Shown: piece after piece, positions 32,782 to 43,271 of the stretch
How the letters are laid out: every line of letters begins with the position of its first letter
Numbering within the stretch: position 1 is the stretch's first letter
Assembly: GCA_011109175.1 (NCBI GenBank)
Contig: RDEW01000019.1
Span: 310,413 to 374,412, forward strand
Direction: 5' to 3'
Length of the DNA stretch: 64,000 nt
From: Dicyema japonicum
Lineage: Eukaryota > Dicyemida > Rhombozoa > Dicyemidae
Translations under genes and position numbers: made by a program
Notes under the pieces: model-generated
What the model was told of the DNA's origin: nothing
The model's input: the letters and a program-made list of their open reading frames with translations, nothing else
The model's database searches: none

Positions 32782-34998
32782 ATGAAAATTGTATTCTTGT
32801 AGTCGCTATCATAGATAAATGCACAATCAAGTAGCAAAAGCACATGTTGTATCATAAAGCACTGTGGACTCCAAGTAATGTGCGATTGCGGACTGGACAT
32901 GTCACTACTAGGACAATACCGACCGTGTTCTGAATCACTAGGGTTTACCTGTCAAATTATTGCAAAGACCATTCAGTAGGGACGTAATTCTGACCAAGCA
33001 AAATTCAGATCCGTCGAACATAGTACTCGAAAATGTTAGTTGCAGCCAATTTTCAAATTCAAGGAGGATGCACTGTTAGATGGGCAATTTCTGTTTCTCC
33101 CCCCAGACGTACCTCTTTTTCTTAGTGGCAGATTATCGACAAAATGCACCTAATAAACGTAGTCGTTCTGACTAACCCATACGACCTATTTGGGATCATT
33201 TTCATCACCAAGGAGTACAGATATTCCGGACACATCTACGCGACTGAACCCTGCTTCAGATATGCAAAGTACTACTAGTATTTACTGAGACTCCTGATTA
33301 ACGAACTGGTCGCTTATGTTCAGAAATTGAAGAATTTACTGCCGAGGCCAAAAATCGACAAAGAGACTCTTTTGTTTGAATTCAATTTATTCTAGAACAT
33401 TCTCTTATGGCGGGAATTCTAGGCATTTTAGTACATTGGAGAAGATAACTGACGGGGAATTAAATTTTAATTCAATATTCAAGAAAGACTCTGAAGGGGA
33501 AATAGTTATTCCCAAAGTATTAGAGTCCACTTTTGGGGTCGTTTTTTATCCACATCATTCGAGACTATTTTTGGGGAAAAAATATGTGTGAATAAATTGC
33601 TAGAAATGGTTGATAGTGGAGAGATCGAGTATATTCTCTCACTGGTCAGGACTGTTAGCTTCGGGGAAGTCGTGGTACCTGGGATCTCTCAGTTGTAGAA
33701 CTTGTTCCAGGGACGTCTGAAACTGACTTTTCTAAGCTCGGGACTGGCTTTGGGGTGTGCCAATGTGCTGTTGGAGTTCCCCACTTCTTCGGTTATTTGT
33801 TGGCTTATTGAAGGTCTTCTATGTCAGTAGGACGAGCACAGTGCCCAATCATGCCAGAGTATTAACTGAGGTCACTGTAGCCATTGGATAGAAGTGTCAA
33901 GAAGGCTGACGTTGTTGTTGTGTCTTCCCCCGTGAATGATGAGGAACTAGGGTTTGTGCAGACCATAAGGGACGTCCTCATATGTGGTGGGTCCGCATTA
34001 CTCCCTGTCTCTGTTATGGCTACATTTTGACATTATTATGTTCCTGAATGAGAGACTGTTGCGTGAATTGCCATTTACAATGTATGTGATATCCCCTGTG
34101 GCAAAATCAGCCATCTCCCACTTTGATATCTTTTCAGAATGGTAGTCATGGGTTATAATTTAGGCTGTCAGAGGATATGTCTTCCTTAATGTTTGAATCG
34201 CTTAGTCCCTTCAAGCAGGCACTCATTTGAGTTACTTTAGATGATAGAGATGGGGAGACTGTGCATTCGTAGTGACTGCAACGATTTGTCTCTCAAACAC
34301 CCGGCGGTTGTCTTCTGTGGACACGTGTCTGCCTCATTTGGAGACTTTGTCCACCTAATGGAAATATTTAACCACAAAAAGAATGCTGTGATCCTCACAG
34401 GTTTATCCTTCGATGTCATTAAGACCCTAATTACGACTATACAGGGATCTGTTCCGTGTTTACCCCCAAAGAACTTCAAGTTCACTATACACCTATCAAA
34501 ACCTTCATCTCCAGCCAACAGCTGCATCAACTGATAACTTCATTGTCCCCAAACAGTGTGCTGTGGTCAATCGTGAGACACACAAGTCTCTTAGTGAGAA
34601 ATCTAATATGTACACGTGGGTTGAGGAGTCCATTTCAGTGAAGGTTGACAGCCGAATACCTGGACAGCTTCATTATAATGTAATTGGTGGAGTAAGTGTA
34701 GTTGTGTGGTGGTGATCTGTCGTCACTGTTTGTGGAGATGACATACCCAGTTTGTACGTTGAAAGAGTGTGATGGGTTTGTGAAGACATTCCTGGATACT
34801 CAGTTCGGGAAGAGCTCGGCAATGAGGAGTTTGTCGAATGGGGGATATGTAATACACAAATGTGATAGTTCTGACACGTTTTATGCCTCCCATGGTGATT
34901 CGTTCTGTGAGTGGGCATTCTCTGAGGATAATCTTGTTATTACTTCGGATAGCATTAATATGTTATCTACTCTTGCTGATATGTTCTATTGTGATTAG
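32782..34998 (+). CDS. INTS9: Integrator complex subunit 9
   Basis: Conserved blocks occur in INTS9 order. The N-terminal strand and MCDCGLDMS (32,880) match the metallo-beta-lactamase start. LINVVVLTNPYD and YRYSGHIYATEP (33,150-33,250), then LLINELVAYVQ (33,290), stand where active enzymes have HxHxDH; here the His/Asp motif is absent, as expected for INTS9, the inactive partner of INTS11. LTFLSSGLALGCANV (33,730), KKADVVVVSSPV (33,905), MYVISPVAKSAISHFDIFSE (34,080-34,140), VVFCGHVSASFGDFVHLMEI (34,305-34,365), and a C-terminal domain (ECDGFVKTFLDTQFGKSSAM to the stop at 34,998) follow. Introns of 21-27 nt fit the frame, e.g. gtacctctttttcttagtggcag near 33,108 and gtactactagtatttactgag near 33,270. 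Integrator cleaves snRNA 3' ends and nascent transcripts. Some joints (about 33,830-33,900, 34,540-34,700) are not resolved. AATAAA at 35,030-35,035. Confidence 0.85.
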
Positions 34999-35199
34999 TT
35001 TTTATTATTTTATGTGGATTTTTAGGTTGAATAAAGGACTTCTTTATTCGACAAAATTAAGACTTTCTAGGGCAGATAAGGAGGCAAAACCTAGATCGAA
35101 TGGAAAAGGTGGGTGCTTGACGAAGTATTGAGTGTTGGTTTATGACCGCCGTTTAAGAAAATAGTGCAAGCTCCTAACTTGGAATGAGCCGATTTAGGA

Positions 35200-35830
35200 C
35201 ACACGTAAAAATAAACCGCATAGATTTGGGGGTCTTGGAATCCGTCATACTTTAGACGTCTCACTTCCTGCACATCTGTCTTCACTCACATCCTGCGAAC
35301 CTTTGGATAGGAGGATTCTACACTCCCTACCCGAATTCTCAATTGACTAAGACATAATCTACGCACGAGAAGCCAGGAATGCCACCAACCTCCCCCTGCC
35401 TCCTTCAAAAGACTGCCAGTGAAACCTGGACAATTTATTATGTTGGAATTCATATGGACTCTTACTGAAATCCGCACCTACGCGCTTGTTTGCTTTCGAG
35501 AGCTTCCCCTGAGAGCGGAGCTTGGCTAAACGCCATCTCCAATGGAGTTCTGGGCAACTTTCTGGATGATGAATGCGTTAGAAGTGGTATCTCTCTGGGG
35601 CTGGGACTAAAAGTATGTGTAGCTCACCCGTCCGATGTGGCATCCTGATAGACTGCTATGGCATGTACCCTCTCGCCTGCAAGAGGAGCGCTGGCAGATC
35701 TCCAAGGCTTTGAATGAGATTGTCAAGCGGGCTATTGATGCTGCTGGATACTCGGCCATTCTTGAACCGGTCGGGTTATGCAGAACTGACGAATTCTGAG
35801 AGGGAACAACCACGCAATGAGAGCGGCAAC
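35200..35830 (+). mobile_element. LINE-C fragment, post-RT region
   Basis: Broken plus frames give ESGAWLNAISNGVLGNFLDD and ECVRSGISLGLGLKVCVAHP, then ACKRSAGR, NEIVKRAIDAAGYSAILEPV and GLCRTDEF. This is the segment (SGAWL.A.P......LD....R..V.LRLG...C..H.C.CG......G.H...C....GR..RH..LND...RA...AG.P...EP.GL.R.DG) that precedes the WD.T.VDT end found at 18,100. Called from memory of the pattern. Confidence 0.6.
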
Positions 35831-35834
35831 TAAC

Positions 35835-36595
35835 TAACATATGTTTTGACCAAAAAAACTGACAGTTCGAGCAGTTCATCAAGGTTATCTATGAAATGTT
35901 TCCCTCTTACGACGAAATCCATGGTTGAGTCGTCTCAGAAGCTGAGATGTGAGATTCAAATTTTCATCTTGTCAAGTGGTTATCTGGTTAAATGGATTAG
36001 GTGGTGTACCTCTTGGTTGAATGTCTTAATCTCTCCAAGAAAGATTTGACCTTTCGTTCCCCCCTCTTTTCCTTTGAATAGAAAAATTATGTACTCGAGA
36101 CACACAATATTCAGGGTTCGAATCTTGCCTGGCAGAAAATATGGAGTTTACTTAAAATTTATAATTTCTCTAGTATATCAAGTTTACTCATTTCTAATTT
36201 CACTTGTATCCCCCGTTATACAGTTTATATCCCATATAAACCCATACTAATAAGTTTGACAACCAATTAAGTCTATCCACTTCCCATCTTGCAGAAACAG
36301 AGCTTCCAATACCGCACATGTCCATCTAGAATCAATGGAATATGAAAAACGTCAAGTCCTTGCAGTTGTGGGCACTCCTTCAGTGGAGTGGAGAAAGCAA
36401 ATGATTTTTTCTGTGACATTCTGGTACGGTACAACCTGAGGGAAATGAATAATGACGTCACTCTAGTAGAATAAGGGAATAGAAGAAGCAAAGGATAAGT
36501 TTTGATAATCGAACGCACTGAGTATTCTTGGTTTGACGAGTGACGCCATCATTTTGATACTCACTGCGGGACCAGATTGTCTACAAGGACTCACT
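35835..36595. other. unassigned
   Basis: Contains a box-B-like ggttcgaatc at about 36,115-36,125, and a short S1-SINE body match (36,532-36,552). A plus-strand stretch EYEKRQVLAVVGTPSVEWRK at about 36,340-36,400 looks protein-like but is unassigned. Confidence 0.3.
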
Positions 36596-36599
36596 CACA

Positions 36600-36990
36600 A
36601 TAACTTATTTTTTTTAACTCCAAGACCACCAAGAAAGATAGGTCAAAACTAATTAACTAGGTGATCCCAGCCTCCAACAACATCCGAACGCTTTTCGCCT
36701 GGTCTTCTGATGACCCAACCGCATTCTCTTCCTTCTGCATAGGAATTCAACCAGCGTGCACTTTTTTATAACCGACCGAAATTCCTCTGCATGGGTCACT
36801 TTTCCTTGAATGAGTTTCCCAGTTCCTTGCAAAAAACGTAGGAAACCTGACCATTCTTGAACGTCGCCTCATTAGAAACGAGGCCGCCAATGGAGATGTC
36901 AGTGTGGTGCATAATTTTCCGCCTGAGGGAGTTCAAACGATCAATTCTCGAAGAGGGAATGGCAAATCTAGGCGGAGCAGGCATTTTTAA
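36600..36990 (-). mobile_element. LINE-B 3' end with tail
   Basis: The low-coordinate end (36,615-36,690) is the complement of the LINE tail: ccaagaccaccaagaaagat and actaggtgatcccagcc. The adjoining minus-strand text to 36,984 (MPAPPRFAIPSSRIDRLNSL...) would be the C-terminal part of the ORF. It is short and not individually convincing. Confidence 0.45.
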
Positions 36991-37189
36991 TTAACTTAGC
37001 GTGGCGGCATCCGGTTCACCTGTTGTTCTGGTGGCGCCCGGTGCAAGTTTTGCATGAAAAATAACCGTTTGAACTTCTCCACCCCTCTACGTCTTTTGAA
37101 TGATGGCCTACCAATTTCAATTTCTTTACTCTTAAATTGACGATTAGTTAACGATCAATTTCTACTCTTAAATTGAATTATTTATATAA

Positions 37190-39165
37190 CCACAGGAAAC
37201 ACCGAGAAAGAAGGTAATAGTAACCAACTAGGTGATCTCGGTTCCTCATTACTGTAGCCATCTTCATCCTTTGCTCATCGAGGGACTTCACCATTTCCCT
37301 GAAGTGTCTGCGCAAGTGTCTACAAGTGAAGTCGATGGGGGACGGATACCTTACTCTTTAATAAAGCGTGCTTCCTGATGATTATTATTATAATCCCGGG
37401 AACAAATGAAAGAGGAAAAATTTATCGTCTAAATCAAGTGATCCTGATGTCACTGAATTTTTTGATGTTGCAGGCTAGAAGAATAAGGCCTAGGAGGGGC
37501 TCGCGTTGTTCGCGGTGGTCTTGATATATTGTTTGTAGATTATTCTGAGTTTCCTTATCCTGCCAAAGATGGATCCGGCCACTATGAGGAGAGCGTTTCC
37601 TTTCTTGTTTGCCTTTGTAACTACGTGGTCCACGTGAGAGGAAATGTAAGGCATTGGTCGTAGATTACTCTCAGGATTTTCGGTGTTTTTGATATAGGGA
37701 GGACTTAGAAAATTTTTAGCTCTGGTTATGTGTTTAGCTATTGTCAGTAGGAGGTAAATACTGTATCGTTAGACTTAGAGGGGGAGACGTGGTTGTTAAT
37801 GACAAGGACTCTAGAGCAGCGGTTCTCAACCTGGGGTCGACCCCCAGGGGTCTAAAATCAATCCAGATCGATCGTAAGGAGGTCAAAAATGAAATATTTG
37901 GGGGTCGAAAATAAATTTATACATTTAATTTTTTTCATTTTAAATTAAGTTAGTTTATTTTTTAAAGTGGTAAACCTTTGTTCTTAGAAATTTTTAAAAT
38001 TACCATGCTTGTTTTTGTTTGTGTATGAGTCGTCCTTCTACATTAAAAATTCGTCAATATAAAAATGAATATTTGGCATTTGGATATATAAAAAATTTCT
38101 TTTGATAATTGGCCATATTGCTTACTGTGTAATAAGTCATTATCAAATGATGCAATGAAACCGTCAAAATTGTTGGATCATCTTAGGAGAATACATTCGG
38201 ATAAAAAAGATCAACCATTAGACTATTTTGAAGAATTAAAGGATTTTTTGTAAACAAAAAACGATTGATACTGTTTTTACAAATTGTAATGAAAGAAACA
38301 ATGGTTGTTATTTTAAAATATATTTAGGAGGACTAATTGCATCCTATAAAATTGCAATGATTATTCCAAAAATGAGAGTTCCCAAGAGGAATTAATTATG
38401 TTAAAAATTCAATCCAGAATTAAAGCTATACTATAATGATTCACAATCACCTGTTATTTTTTGGCAAAATATGAAAATTAAAAGAGAGCTATCCAAAATT
38501 GTGGACAGAAATAGCACAATTGCTACTCTATTTTCCGACATCATACTGTGTTGAATGCGGATTTAGCATTCTACATCGAATTGTAAATAAAGAACGAAAC
38601 AGATTGGATGTGTCCATTAGAGGAGATATTCGTTTAAAAATAACACATGTAGTGCCAGATATCGAATCTTTGGTCATTAATATTTAATTCTTTTTTTATT
38701 ATAGATTTATGCTAAGATACCAACATAACATCGAGTATATACTTTTTTTTTTGATTTGATTATTAACAATGAATTGATTTTGGATAGTTAACTAATTTTA
38801 CTTAGAATTGTCTGTTCTAAATAAAAAAGTTTTAAGGGGTCAATTAAATATTAGGGGGTCGAAAAAAAAGTCAAGGAGTCGACGAGTAAAAACAGGTTGA
38901 GAACCCCTGCTCTAGAGAATCCAAATATTTTGGAGGCGATTAGAGGCGGAAAAAATGCTTTATCCGTCGTCCGTATAGGACCAGCGTATTTTCCAGGTCA
39001 CGTATGATACTCAGGTGGATGTTGAACAAAGCCGGACAAAGGGTAGAGCTTTGTGGACTTCGTTTGTAAGGTAAAGGGCATGAGATTTCTTTGACATAAA
39101 CAAGGTATGTCCGAGTCTCCCAAAGAGAAATGACTTTAGTGTCCAAAGGGAGAAGGTTTCTTGCA
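37190..39165 (-). mobile_element. LINE-B copy interrupted by a hAT element
   Basis: Before the insertion, minus strand: TKVISLWETRTYLVYVKEIS, then SPQSSTLCPALFNIHLS (degenerate NGVPQGSPLSP.LFN...S). After it: IFGFSRVLVINNHVSPSKSN and TPKILRVIYDQCLTF (thumb; compare KILGVTFD at 46,400), KLRIIYKQYIKTTANNAS, and the 3' tail module at 37,190-37,255. The two halves join across the hAT target site, showing the LINE was there first. Confidence 0.72.
37817..38909 (+). mobile_element. hAT element with perfect 8-bp target duplication
   Basis: The left end is CAGCGGTTCTCAACCTGGGG, the right end caggttgagaacccctg. CTCTAGAG flanks both sides exactly (37809-37816 and 38910-38917), an 8-bp duplication as hAT elements make. 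The interior carries a ZBED-type transposase relic: a BED zinc finger (AMKPSKLLDHLRRIHSDKKD region, about 38,155-38,215) and the C-terminal dimerisation domain (FPTSYCVECGFSILHRIVNK then ERNRLDVS, about 38,535-38,615). The coding part between is mostly deleted. Length is 1,093 bp. Confidence 0.92.
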
Positions 39166-39179
39166 TTCTAATTTACCAG

Positions 39180-39765
39180 CATACTCATTGTAGGAAAGAA
39201 TCTCCTCTTAAAAGGGATTCAAGAAGACCTTGTCATTTTTAGGGAGTTGTGATGTCTCCACATGATGTGTGAACTTCATCAGAGGGTCGAATGTGACTCC
39301 AAGGATTAAGGGTTTCTTCTTAACAGGGATAAGTTCTCCATTCCAAGTTATTTTAGGATCAAACGACGTATGGTTCCTGTAGGAAGGAGATAACAGTAGT
39401 GTTCGACTTCCCAGGGGATATATTCATTTGGTTCTTGAGGAACCATGGTTCATATTGTCGAGGGTCTCCTGAACCCTTAGCGTAGCCTCTTTGTGATCAC
39501 GACGTCTTGCTGTCACAGTGAGATCGTCGGCATAAGACAGAAAGATGGTGTTTTGAGGGTTTGGAGTTGTAGGGTCACTTAAATAGATTGAATAGTGCCG
39601 GCGATAATGGGGATCTTTGAGGGACCTGGTTGGGTAAGCATCGTAGTTTTAATTTTCGATTGGTCATTACAACTTGACCTCTTCTGCCATGATGAAATAA
39701 TCCAGCCACATCTGGATCCTCGGGTGGATAGTGGTGGCGAAAATAAATCAGAGTGTTAAAATCAG
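39180..39765 (-). mobile_element. LINE-B RT core fragment
   Basis: Minus strand: TTIHPRIQMWLDYF, then FLSYADDLTVTARRRDHKEA (RT motif C with intact YADD), TLRVQETLDNMN, NHTSFDPKITWNGELIPVKK and ILGVTFDPLMKFTHH. It is very close to the copy at 48,232 (SYADDLTVAARHQDHKEA). Because RT motif order repeats in the neighbouring 37,190-39,165 copy, these are two separate insertions in tandem. Confidence 0.8.
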
Positions 39766-39769
39766 GGTG

Positions 39770-40010
39770 GTCACATCCATAAAGACTGATACTCAGGCCA
39801 GGTTCAATAAACCAGATATTTTAGTACACGATGACGTGAAATTGTACTTAGTCCACGATAAGGTGAGCACTTTGAAGCAGAAAGTTGCATAAGTACGATT
39901 TATGGCTGGAGATCTCAGGGTACTGTATGGTGCTCCAGTCAAGTCATACTTATTGTTTTCGTATCGAAGGCTTATAAATCTCACTTGGGAGCCACCGTAA
40001 TCTATGTATC
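39770..40010 (+). other. unassigned, possible endonuclease-type LINE relic
   Basis: Plus frame TQARFNKPDILVHDDVKLYL with LVHDKVSTLKQKVA resembles the PD motif start of the fragment at 31,690 (-). The hAT element that follows at 40,019 seems inserted in this sequence. Confidence 0.3.
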
Positions 40011-40018
40011 AACTAGAA

Positions 40019-41066
40019 CAGTGGTTCTTAACGGAGGGCGAGTCGCCTCTTTTGGGCGATTTTTCTGATCATGGGGCGAAGGTCCTTAAGGAGTTCATTG
40101 TCACATGAAAAATTAAAGACGGATAAATAATATTGTTTTATATTATTTATATTATATTAAAACTATAACATTTATATTATATTTCATTTAAAATTATTAG
40201 CGTGATTTCTAATACTTCGTTAAACACTCCAATGATTTTTATCCCCCAATGATTCTTGTTCAAAAAAAGTTAGAACCTATATAGAGTAATACATTTCTTT
40301 TGATTTATTAAAAATCCTCAGGAGCCTCATAAAACCGCTTTGTTTGCAATGTGGTAGAGTGTTTTACAATGAGGCAATGAAGCCATCGCGCTTAATCGAA
40401 CATTTACAGCGTAAACATCCCAACTCAATTAAAAAAACAGAATTTTTTGAATTAAAATAGAATTATGAAAATAAAAACACTTTAACTTCTTTTTTAATAA
40501 AAGTATATTTCAAAATGTTTCTGGACTATTTATTCATACAAAGTTGCAGAGATAATAGCAAACACTGGTTATTTTATTTATTTTAATTTGTAGGTAATCA
40601 CCATTTGATAACAGAGACTGTTATTTGCCCGTGTTTAGATTCATTTTTTTACGAAATTTTACAAAAAGATTTTTCAAACATACTAAAGACCATGCCATTA
40701 AGCAATGACACAATAAGAAGAATTGATGAATGTTTGGACTCTAGATTTTTTTGATGGTACTTTTGATGACAACGATTCAAAAATTTACGAATTTCACTTA
40801 GAATCATTGGCCCGAGAGGATTTAGGACTCTCAACAATCTCATCGGGAAAAACGAAACAAATAAATGTACAAGAGGAGATGTAAGGATTGCACTTACGAA
40901 AAGAAAGGCAAATTTAGAGAATCTGTAAATACTCATCAACCACAAGGATCTCACTAAAACTATGATTTTTAAATAAAAAAATATTTATTAAATAATTTCA
41001 GTACGTAGTAATGACTTTCTGATTTGTGAAATAAATGGCGATTAAAAAAAAGGTTGAGAACCACTA
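40019..41066 (+). mobile_element. second hAT element with 8-bp target duplication
   Basis: The left end is CAGTGGTTCTTAACGG; the right end ggttgagaaccacta is its near inverse. The duplicated target AACTAGAA lies at 40011-40018 and 41067-41074. It encodes a BED zinc finger relic (LKPLCLQCGRVFYNEAMKPS, then LIEHLQRKHPN, about 40,333-40,410). The rest of the transposase is deleted or scrambled. Length 1,048 bp; related to but distinct from the 37,817 element. Confidence 0.88.
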
Positions 41067-41089
41067 AACTAGAACATACATTCATTCCT

Positions 41090-42390
41090 ATCAATGAACA
41101 CTTCTAATATGGATATAGTGGAGATCAAGCAGATGGAACCACACAGCACCGAAAACTGGAGGAAGATTATACAGTTTAGTTCCCTACTCTCGAAGACATT
41201 GCTCGAAGGAAATTGTTATCTACGGTGACCACGCAAAATCTTATGAAAGGATGGATCCAAAGAAATCAATTCTGCTATCTCTTGTATGAGGCTTTCGTAA
41301 AACCGATCCTTAAGTACAGCTCTGGCACACCGGGAATCTCGAAAACCGATGGACAAAGGCTCGAATCCTTTCATATAAAGCAACTTCGGTCTCTTGGGAT
41401 TAAAGTGGCCAATGCGTGTAAAGAGTGAAGCATCGTACAAAAGATGCTCCTCTGAACCTCTGAGCATCCTGATCATGAAGACGTGGTGGAAAACTGTTAG
41501 GTCACACCCTAAGAATGGAGCGAGACACGCCAACAAACATCATCATGAAAGAATCTTCGCAACATCTGGGATTAGTTCAGAGGTCGTCCACGTACACCGC
41601 TCCGTCGTCCTTCCTTTTCCTCGATCCAATGGATGTTCCATGAAATACCGCTTTTCAGTAAAACCGACACCGGCGCACCACAGGGAGACTCGTTATCCCC
41701 GGTCCTATGCTTAATGTACCTGGAGATAATTTTTCACTGATGTGATGAAAGTAATATACGCCGACGATATTGATTTCGTCAGCCTGGATAGGGACACGCT
41801 AGGAACTATACTAAAAGTGACCCCTCAAGGGTTGAAGGACTGGTCTCTGGTAGTAAACCCAGACAAAACGGAAAGAACTAGCATAACCCGTTGCAAGATA
41901 AGAAAAGAGGAAAATTGGAGAACATACAAGAATGTTGGATCTCTCCTCTGGGACTCGGAGGACGTTATTCATAGGAATGTGCTGGCGGTTGCCTCTTTCA
42001 AAAAATGTGGGCGATCTGGATGCGGCGAAGGTACATAGGCACTCGCCTTCGAATTCGGTTGTACAACTCCTTCTGCTTACAACGCGGGACCAGGGGCCTA
42101 ACCACAAAGAACTGAAGAAGCTCAACTCTTTCCACAGAAAACAACTACGACTTCTACTGGGCATCTACTGGCCAAGACGGATGACCGACGACGAGCTTTG
42201 TAACTTGAGCAAAATGACAGCTCTTTGGACACAACGTTTCCGTCGACGCTCGACAAAGTACTCATGTGCATAGGAAGGAAGCTGAAATCGGGAGAGGATC
42301 TGGATGATCTAAGGGCGGTTGCGAGAAACAGAGGAGGATTGAAACGAATTACAGCGCCTGAGATGTATGGCAAAAGTGGAACCTCAAATT
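41090..42390 (+). mobile_element. LINE-A copies, rearranged
   Basis: The part to 41,420 has DIARRKLLSTVTTQNL, LLYEAFVKPILKYSSGTPG and LESFHIKQLRSLGIKV, i.e. the C-terminal region. It is followed from about 41,640 by a stretch that belongs earlier in the ORF: a GAPQGDSLSPVL motif in one frame, VIYADDIDFVSLDRDTLG (41,748-41,800) and WSLVVNPDKTERTS, then again GSLLWDSEDVIHRNVLA and LNSFHRKQLRLLLGIYWPRR. So two copies lie head to tail: a C-terminal piece, then a longer RT-to-end piece with YADD intact but the frame broken. Confidence 0.75.
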
Positions 42391-42394
42391 AATT

Positions 42395-43265
42395 AACTTC
42401 TGGTTCCGCGGACATTGCTATTAATAATGATAGTAACCCCGATATACTAATTTAATATAGTACCCCCGGTCGGAGTGAGACGTATCCTCAACGAGTATTG
42501 GCCATTATGGGAATCCTTCCACAGACAGGGATTCATTTTTGCAATAATACCGGCCAAAATTAGATTTCTCCTGAGTTAGGTGGATCGAATAACGCCTCTA
42601 TGAATTGAAGGGAGGAAACCCCTCACCAAATAAGTAGGGATGCCGATCCCAATCTATGAAGCAGAGAGGTGGAGACATTATTAAATGAAAATTCCAGGAA
42701 GCAAACTAAAATAAAACTAACATAAGCTTGATGCGCTTCATCGTAGATGTCATCTTGAGCCGATGCCCCTCCCTCAAGCCCTCAAAAGTAAGTATCAGGC
42801 GTTCAACGGGATGATCATACTTGAACGATCTCGCTCCTTGACTTTTATTTATCTACCCCCTGTCCATTCTAGTGAAGGAAACCACTGGCCAATAAAAATG
42901 TAACTACCAAAAGCGAACGCTACCAGAGACAGTCCAAGACAAGGGAAAAAGTAGCAAAAAAGGCACAACGACGAACCAGATCGTCTGATTCTATTTAAAT
43001 AGTCTTGTAAATCTATATGGTGACAACATTGGTGCGCTAAGTGGTTATCAGCTTCCCGAGGGTAGGGAGGCTTTATTTCCATCTATGTTTTGTGGCAGAC
43101 GGCCCAAAAGCTTTTTTATACAAAGACTTTCGATAGAATTAACGGAAACCCAACCGTGGATTGTTTTAAAGCGCAACCGAGTTATGTGTCTCCGGAATAG
43201 TTCGAACAACAGGAGAAAGCTTGATTTTTATAAAGTAAAAATTATTTAAAAAAGTAACAATTAAT
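42395..43265. other. unassigned, with one small minus-strand membrane-type frame
   Basis: A 77-codon frame at 42849-43082 (-) contains SSLCLFCYFFPCLGLSLVAF, a plausible membrane segment, and starts MEIKPPYPREADNHLAHQCC. It could be a small gene downstream of POLK, but no family is recognised and splice signals inside it (gtagcg...ggccag) give alternatives. Confidence 0.3.
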
Positions 43266-43271
43266 ATAAAA

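Noticed and set aside
34237-34530. Minus-strand 97-codon frame opposite INTS9
   Set aside because: It mirrors the plus-strand INTS9 exon (VVFCGHVSASFGDFVHLMEI), which has clear family similarity; the minus frame has none.
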